From NCBI RefSeq assembly GCF_035989285.1, contig NZ_CP108513.1, positions 4,836,001 to 4,900,000 on the forward strand: a DNA stretch of 64,000 nt, given 5' to 3'. The notes beneath the pieces were generated by a model. That model saw nothing but the letters and a program-made list of their open reading frames with translations, was not told the DNA's origin and did no database searches. The stretch comes from Streptomyces sp. NBC_01235 (lineage in GTDB: Bacteria > Actinomycetota > Actinomycetes > Streptomycetales > Streptomycetaceae). The position numbers were made by a program, and so were the translations under genes. Every line of letters starts with the position of its first letter. Within the stretch, counting starts at the first letter, position 1. This document shows positions 59,446 to 64,000 of the stretch, piece after piece.

Positions 59446-59500
59446 GGTGCGGAGTCTAGGGTCGGCTCAAAGACTCAGCCAAGCATCTGAGCAGCGGGGC

Positions 59501-59851
59501 CTAAGTCTCTGGGGTTGCAGTACTGCGCTGCCGTGCAGCTCGCTTCGCTGCCGTGTTCCGGGCGTGAGCTTCGCGTCGTAGCCGGCGTTCGTAGTCGGCG
59601 ATCTGGCGGGCCACGGGGACGCAGGTAGCAGTGCGGATCAACCGCTCGTTTTCACGATCCACCAAGAAAGGACCGTTGCCTCCCAACCGAGGGCGCTGTC
59701 CGCTGCGGCCATCACGGGGCACTCCCCAGTAGAAGATCCACCCGAACGGCAAGGCCTCTACGCGCAAGATCTGAAGGTCGTACTCGATGCAGCCGCGCAT
59801 GCCTTCGATCTCGGCAAGCACCAGTCGGCGCGCGTCCTCTTCAGTCAGCAT
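59501..59851 (-). CDS. Imm35/YrhB-like protein
   Basis: 116 residues from the ATG at 59851 (MLTEEDARRLVLAEIEG). The block ALPFGWIFYWGVPRDGRSGQRPRLGGNGPFLVDRENERLI is the recurrent core of the Imm35/YrhB family, which covers predicted immunity proteins of polymorphic toxins as well as free-standing proteins. The C-terminus is a basic helix (YERRLRREAHARNTAAKRAARQ). No toxin gene is next to it. It lies in the putative integrated element. Confidence 0.65.
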   Translation of the reverse strand: MLTEEDARRLVLAEIEGMRGCIEYDLQILRVEALPFGWIFYWGVPRDGRSGQRPRLGGNGPFLVDRENERLIRTATCVPVARQIADYERRLRREAHARNTAAKRAARQRSTATPET

Positions 59852-60043
59852 CGCCCGATGATGACATGCTCCCTCCACAGGCCGGGACGTCTCGCACGCG
59901 TCGCGTACCACCGCTTTAGGAGTTCGATCGAGCGGCTCTCATGGGGACCTCGCAGTCCTACCGACATGGCGTGTGTGATCGCTCAAGGCCGCCTGTGTCC
60001 ACGGTCGTTGATGTCAGCTGGTGATGTCAGGTTGGATGGTCCG

Positions 60044-60310
60044 ATGAAGCGCATTGAGGCCGAGCTGTTCACAGATGGCGGCAACGACGCAGTGGTTCGC
60101 ATGCCCGGCAGGCGGTTCCCCGGGGTCCTGGTGCAGGGCGACTCCCTTCACATTCTCCGCAGCGCCGTGGCCGAGGTGGTGGAGGCGTGCGAGCGAGGCG
60201 ACCTGGAGGAAGCTCAGGACTGCGCCGGCCTTCTTCTGGCGGACCTGGATGCTCTGTTGATGCGGTACGAGGCTGCTTTGGGCGAGCACGAGATTCCGCG
60301 GCCGTACTGA
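60044..60310 (+). CDS. DUF6959-type small protein
   Basis: 88 residues from the ATG at 60044. The opening KRIEAELFTDGGNDAVVRMPGRRFPGVLVQGDSLHILRS matches, from memory, a DUF6959 family pattern of streptomycete proteins often encoded near Imm35-like or polymorphic-toxin immunity genes. The rest is an acidic helix pair (VVEACERGDLEEAQDCAGLLLADLDALLMRYEAAL). No signal peptide. Function unknown. Confidence 0.65.
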   Translation: MKRIEAELFTDGGNDAVVRMPGRRFPGVLVQGDSLHILRSAVAEVVEACERGDLEEAQDCAGLLLADLDALLMRYEAALGEHEIPRPY

Positions 60311-60855
60311 GCTGTCGGGCCATCAGCTTGGGAAGCGACGGCGCTTGCGCGGCTGCATGGCTGCTGACCTGTGTGGATTGCGCGCGTCGGCGTCGGCGGG
60401 TGGGCCTGTTCGCACCGCTGTTGACCGTGGTTGCCCGCTCTTACGGGCACGCTGGGGCACGGCTTCGAAGAACGGCGGCCAGAAAGTGTGCGCGACTGGG
60501 CTCTGCGCTTGCTCGGCTGGTTCGGATGCCCGGCTCGGGAAGCCTTTGCGGGTGCACAGCCCTTCTGGCGAAGTGCGCCCGTGTTATCGGGATCGACTGT
60601 CGCGCTTCCTCCGGACAGTCGGCGCTCGAGCCTGGTCCGCGGCAACTGCTTCACCGTGACCCAGATCTTCACCTCCGTTCTCGCCGGACCGTGCCTGAAA
60701 CCACCCGCGCACGCGCGCCGCAGTACCCAAGCATGGGCGTCCCGGGTCGGTGTCGGCCCGGCTCGCCCGGCTGCCGCCGATCCTGCACCGCGCACGGGCT
60801 TGCCGGATCGGCAAGAGAAATGGCGGTCTCGGCGGGCGTGGCGCACGGTGCGCCC
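60311..60855. other. Intergenic stretch containing direct repeat copy 1
   Basis: About 545 bp without a supported gene. It holds the first copy of a 51-bp direct repeat (60411-60461). Several open frames cross it, but none has a ribosome site or the G/C third-position bias of nearby genes. The last part should contain the promoter of the flavoprotein gene at 60856. Confidence 0.55.
60411..60461. repeat. Direct repeat, copy 1 (left flank of the redox cassette)
   Basis: Starts CGCACCGCTGTTGACCGTGG and includes CTTACGGGCACGCT and GGGGCACG. It matches the copy at 63801-63852 at all but about five positions, in the same orientation. The two copies enclose the flavoprotein, XRE-cupin and Old Yellow Enzyme genes. 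Confidence 0.85.
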
Positions 60856-61932
60856 ATGACTGCACAGATTGCTTCTGAGGAACTGGACGTCCTGGTGGTG
60901 GGGGGAGGTGCCGCCGGGCTGTCGGGGGCGCTGACTCTGGCGCGTGCCCGTCGCTCCGTACTGGTCGTCGATTCAGGTGAACCGCGCAACGCGCCTGCCG
61001 CGGCGGCGCACGGTCTGCTGACCCGGGATGGCACTCCGCCGCTTGAGCTGTTGCGCCTCGGCCGGGAGGAGGTTGCACGCTACGGGGGGCAGTTCGTGTC
61101 CGACCGGGCGGTGTCCGCCCGGCGCGTGGAGGGCGGCTTCGTCGTGGAGGCCGGGAGCGGTCGCAGCTTCCAGGCGCGGCGTCTGCTGGTGACGACGGGC
61201 CTGGTGGATGAGCTGCCGGAGATACCTGGTCTGCGGGAGCGGTGGGGGCGCGATGTGCTGCACTGCCCGTACTGCCATGGCTGGGAGGTGCGGGACAGGC
61301 CGATCGGGGTGCTCGGTGGCAGCCCGATGTCCGTGCACCAGGCGCTGCTGTTTCGGCAGTGGTCGCCGGAGGTGACGTTGTTCCTGCACACCGGCGAGGA
61401 CTTGGCCGAGGAGCAGTGGGAGCGTCTGGCGGCGCGTGGGATCACGGTGATCGACGGTGAGGTGACCGGTCTGGTCGTGGACGACGAGGACCGTCTGGCC
61501 GGGGTCCGGCTGGCCTCGGGCCGGCAGGTGCCGGTGGAGTCGATGGCGGTCGCGACGCGGTTGGTGGCGCGCAGCGAGCTGCTGTCCAGCCTCGGTCTGG
61601 GCTCGGTGGAGCACCCCATGGGGGTGGGAATGCACGTGCCGTCGGACGCGAGTGGGCTGACCGAGGTGGCCGGGGTGTGGGTGGCGGGCAACGTCACCGA
61701 TTTGATGGCCACTGTCCCGGTCGCGCAGGCGGCCGGGCAGCAGGCCGCTGCGGCGATCAACATGGATCTGGTGAACGCGGACACCGACGCTGCGGTGGCC
61801 CGCCGCAGGGCAGCTGCCTCCGGGGGCGTGTTCGGTCCGGTCGGTGAGGCCGAGGTCTGCGCGCGGGTCCTGGGCGAGAGCCGTCACGGTCTCGACTCGC
61901 TGCTGCGGTCCGAGGACCCCGCACGGCCGTAG
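60856..61932 (+). CDS. Thioredoxin-reductase-like FAD/NAD(P) oxidoreductase
   Basis: 358 residues. The FAD loop DVLVVGGGAAGLSGALTLAR and the active-site pair Cys137-Pro-Tyr-Cys140 (LHCPYCHGWEV) replace the CATC of true thioredoxin reductases; this CPYCHGW type is common in actinobacteria and its disulphide substrate is unknown. The NADPH part is IGVLGGSPMSVHQALLFRQWS, and the final FAD segment is GVWVAGNVTDL...VAQAAGQQAAAAIN. ATG at 60856. The gene converges on the XRE-cupin gene. Confidence 0.9.
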   Translation: MTAQIASEELDVLVVGGGAAGLSGALTLARARRSVLVVDSGEPRNAPAAAAHGLLTRDGTPPLELLRLGREEVARYGGQFVSDRAVSARRVEGGFVVEAGSGRSFQARRLLVTTGLVDELPEIPGLRERWGRDVLHCPYCHGWEVRDRPIGVLGGSPMSVHQALLFRQWSPEVTLFLHTGEDLAEEQWERLAARGITVIDGEVTGLVVDDEDRLAGVRLASGRQVPVESMAVATRLVARSELLSSLGLGSVEHPMGVGMHVPSDASGLTEVAGVWVAGNVTDLMATVPVAQAAGQQAAAAINMDLVNADTDAAVARRRAAASGGVFGPVGEAEVCARVLGESRHGLDSLLRSEDPARP

Positions 61933-61975
61933 CGGTGGACCATCCGGTCCTGGGTCCTGGCGCGGGCTGCTGGGA

Positions 61976-62545
61976 TCAGCTGGGGCGGGCGCGCAAATGG
62001 GCGCGCTCGCCCTGCTGTCCGAAGATGACGAGGAGTTCCACCGGCTGGTCGTCCTCGGGACCGAGCCAGTGCGGGAGGTGGGTGTCGAACTCCGCCACCT
62101 CGCCGGGGGCCAGGACGAGGGAGCGGTCGCCGAGGAGGAGGCGCAGGCGGCCGTTGAGGACGTAGACCCACTCATAGCCCTCGTGGGTCTTCAGGTCGGG
62201 CTCGCCGACGCTGGGGCGGACGACGAGTTTATGGGCGTGCAGGCCTCCGGCGCGGCGGGTGAGCGGCACGTATGTCACGCCGCCGCGGGTCACGGGGCGC
62301 AGGTGCACGCGGGGGTCGCCGGTTTGCGGAGCGCCGACGAGTTCGTCCAGGGGCACGCCGTAGGCGTGGGCGAGCGGGAGCAGCAGCTCCAGGTTGGGTT
62401 TGCGTCCACCGCTTTCCAGCCGGGAGAGCGTGCTCTCCGAGATGCCGGTGGTCTCGGCCAGGGCGGCCAGGGTGATGCCGCGCTTGCGGCGCAGTTCGCG
62501 CAGGCGGGGGCCCACAGCCGCGAGCACGTCGTTCAGCTCGTCCAT
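61976..62545 (-). CDS. XRE-family regulator with cupin domain
   Basis: 189 residues. The HTH occupies about residues 10-70 (RLRELRRKRGITLAALAETTGISESTLSRLESGGRKPNLELLLPLAHAYG). A cupin follows with PDLKTHEGYEWVYVLNGRLRLLLGD and LAPGEVAEFDTHLPHWLG, the usual His/Glu metal-site layout. Such regulators bind small ligands and often control nearby metabolic genes. Divergent from the Old Yellow Enzyme gene, with a short palindrome in between, so that gene is its likely target. Confidence 0.9.
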   Translation of the reverse strand: MDELNDVLAAVGPRLRELRRKRGITLAALAETTGISESTLSRLESGGRKPNLELLLPLAHAYGVPLDELVGAPQTGDPRVHLRPVTRGGVTYVPLTRRAGGLHAHKLVVRPSVGEPDLKTHEGYEWVYVLNGRLRLLLGDRSLVLAPGEVAEFDTHLPHWLGPEDDQPVELLVIFGQQGERAHLRARPS

Positions 62546-62555
62546 CCCCCCATCT

Positions 62556-62568
62556 TGCTGAACCAGCA
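62556..62568. promoter_or_regulatory. Short palindrome in the XRE/OYE divergent promoter
   Basis: TGCTG-AAC-CAGCA, perfect 5-base arms with a 3-base centre, 11 bases from the XRE-cupin ATG and 119 from the OYE start. A candidate operator of the XRE-cupin protein. Confidence 0.45.
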
Positions 62569-62686
62569 TGATTCCTTGCAAACGGGGCGGGTGGGGTCGC
62601 ACTCTCCTGGCCTCACCCGGTCGCACGAATCGACCGCACCACGGCATCGGTGCGGCGCAGCACCACCCCACAAGGAGAGACCTTCC

Positions 62687-63760
62687 ATGCCAGACCTGTT
62701 CGAGCCGATGACCGTCGGCAAGTGGACGCTGAACAACCGCATCGTCATGGCACCCATGACACGCAACCGGGCCACCGCCGACGGCGTACCGACGGACATC
62801 ATGGCGACGTACTACGCACAGCGGGCCACCGCGGGCCTGATCATCACCGAGGGCGTTCAGCCCAGCGCGGCAGGCCAGGGCTACCTGAACTCCCCCGGCC
62901 TGCACACCTTCCAGCAGATCGAAGGATGGTCCAGGGTCGCCGACGCCGTACACAGCCGAGGCGGCCACATCGTCGCCCAGCTTATGCACGCCGGGCGCAT
63001 CGGACACCCGGACAACAAGCACGGAGCGGAAACCGTAGCCCCCAGCGCCCTCGCCTTCCCCGGCGACATTTTCACCCCCAACGGACCTCAGCCCCACCCC
63101 ACGCCCCGCGCTTTGCGAACCGATGAAATCCCATCCGTCGTACAGGAGTTCGCACTGGCGGCCCGGGCGGCCGTCGACGCGGGCCTCGACGGCGTCGAAC
63201 TGCACGCCGCCAACGGCTACCTGCCCCACCAGTTCCTCGCCCCCACCACCAACCAGCGCACCGACGCCTACGGCGGCACCGCCCGGGCTCGCGCCCGATT
63301 CGTCATCGAGGTCGTCAAGGCCCTCGCCGAGACGATCGGCAGCGAACGAGTCGGCATCCGGATCTCTCCCGGGATCAACCTCCACGGAGCCCTGGAGAAC
63401 GACCCGGCCGAGACCGCCGCCACCTACCAGGCGCTGATCGACGCCCTCGCACCGATGGGACTGGCCTATCTGCACACCATCGGAGACCCGACCAGTCCGC
63501 TCCTGAAGGACCTCACCGCCCGCTTCGGCGGCCCGCGCATCGTCAGCAACGGCTGGGACCCGGTCACGGACGCCACAATCGCCCGCGGCCTCGTCGAAAC
63601 CGGTCAGGCCGACCTCGTCACCGTCGGCAGAGCCTTCATCGCCAACCCCGACCTGGTACGGCGCTGGCAGGACAACGCCCCCCTCAACCAGCCCGACGCC
63701 ACCACGTTCTACGGCGGGGACCACCGCGGCTACACCGACTACCCCGCCCTCGAAGGCTGA
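62687..63760 (+). CDS. Old Yellow Enzyme-type alkene reductase
   Basis: 357 residues with the FMN TIM barrel of OYE. MAPMTRNRA near the start, LMHAGR, and the active-site His173/Asn176/Tyr178 in ELHAANGYLPHQFLAPTTNQRTDAYGG are all conserved, as is VSNGWDP and VTVGRAFIANPDLV at the phosphate site. It reduces activated C=C bonds of enones and nitro-olefins with NAD(P)H. AAGGAG lies 9 bases before the ATG at 62687. Likely co-regulated with the flavoprotein gene. Confidence 0.94.
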   Translation: MPDLFEPMTVGKWTLNNRIVMAPMTRNRATADGVPTDIMATYYAQRATAGLIITEGVQPSAAGQGYLNSPGLHTFQQIEGWSRVADAVHSRGGHIVAQLMHAGRIGHPDNKHGAETVAPSALAFPGDIFTPNGPQPHPTPRALRTDEIPSVVQEFALAARAAVDAGLDGVELHAANGYLPHQFLAPTTNQRTDAYGGTARARARFVIEVVKALAETIGSERVGIRISPGINLHGALENDPAETAATYQALIDALAPMGLAYLHTIGDPTSPLLKDLTARFGGPRIVSNGWDPVTDATIARGLVETGQADLVTVGRAFIANPDLVRRWQDNAPLNQPDATTFYGGDHRGYTDYPALEG

Positions 63761-64000
63761 AGCCCCACAGGCTTCGGCGCGACGCCCGAGAGAGCGGGAT
63801 CGCACCGCTGTTGACCGTGGTTGACCGGTCTTACGGGCACGCTATGGGCACGCCGCCCGATCGGAGTCGCCGGGAGGCCCCTCTCCGTGGCTGACGAGTT
63901 GCCGAGCCCTGGAAGCGAGCTCTGGAGGAACGGCGCCATTGCAGGAGCACAGGGAAGAGGGTTCAGCGGCGGCCGAACGAGGGCGGTTGGCGGTGGGCGC
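63761..64000. other. Right-edge stretch without a supported gene
   Basis: After the OYE stop come a GCCCCACAGGCTTCGG segment, direct repeat copy 2 and about 150 bp in which I see no gene. The window ends here, so the next gene is out of view. Confidence 0.5.
63801..63852. repeat. Direct repeat, copy 2 (right flank of the redox cassette)
   Basis: Same orientation as copy 1 and differs at only a few positions: TTGACCGGTC here versus TTGCCCGCTC, and GCTATGGGCACG versus GCTGGGGCACG. It lies 40 bases after the OYE stop. Confidence 0.85.

Noticed and set aside
60584..61078. Minus-strand frame of 164 codons over the flavoprotein start
   Set aside because: Shadow of the flavoprotein gene with Arg/Pro-rich composition and no start signal.

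Overview
The window is very GC-rich actinobacterial DNA, almost certainly from a Streptomyces chromosome. Third codon positions are heavily G/C, GTG starts and four-base stop/start overlaps (GTGA, ATGA) are common, and there are genus-typical genes: an SsgA-like sporulation protein, DUF397, a tricorn protease homologue, a long RpfB-like factor and an O-mannosyltransferase. The order rsmA-rpf-tatD-rsmI-pmt-PBP-PBP-ssgE-cbiMNQO agrees, from memory, with the SCO3150-SCO3160 part of S. coelicolor. This is core chromosome with small accessory insertions.

Layout. 1-5.2 kb: a fatty acyl-AMP ligase running off the left edge, an MFS exporter, and an esterase/glycosyltransferase pair, perhaps the end of a glycolipid or lipopeptide cluster. 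5.5-14.5 kb: a response regulator lacking its phospho-Asp, two paralogous membrane-anchored beta-propeller proteins, an Uup-like ABC-F ATPase, a Tat-exported amidase, then a repeat-rich gap. 14.5-22.1 kb (minus): ankyrin/HEAT protein, ispE, rsmA, Rpf, TatD, zinc-ribbon protein, rsmI. 22.2-31.8 kb: pmt, two NTF2-type penicillin-binding proteins, ssgE, a cobalt/nickel ECF transporter translationally coupled to ohrR, then ohr. 31.9-39 kb: beta-lactamase-fold hydrolase, DUF1876, arylamine N-acetyltransferase, EamA transporter, a YtrA-type GntR/DUF1648 pair, a DUF397 patch with broken XRE and PIN genes, and a secreted lamin-tail protein. 39-47.1 kb: MMPL transporter with TetR, tricorn homologue and two uncharacterised proteins. 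47.1-51.4 kb: a coupled Baeyer-Villiger monooxygenase/hydrolase/SDR operon facing a MerR regulator. 51.3-58.9 kb: proline-rich membrane protein, exonuclease III, GNAT, and a two-component system facing an ABC/FtsX transporter.

At 58,941-58,983 lies the 3' part of a tRNA-Ala(CGC) gene, cut inside the anticodon loop. That is how the tRNA-distal attachment site of an integrated element looks. By its orientation the chromosome is to the left and the element runs right, past the window end. The element part holds a small membrane protein, an Imm35/YrhB-like protein, a DUF6959 protein, and a redox cassette (TrxR-like flavoprotein, cupin-XRE regulator, Old Yellow Enzyme) between two imperfect direct repeats of about 51 bp.

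A recurring oddity is short in-frame tandem repeats at the 3' ends of genes whose stop overlaps the next start (rsmA/ispE, monooxygenase/hydrolase, sensor kinase/regulator). In the last case two overlapping frames both read the same repeat. I found no rRNA, no intact tRNA, no CRISPR array and no recognisable transposase.
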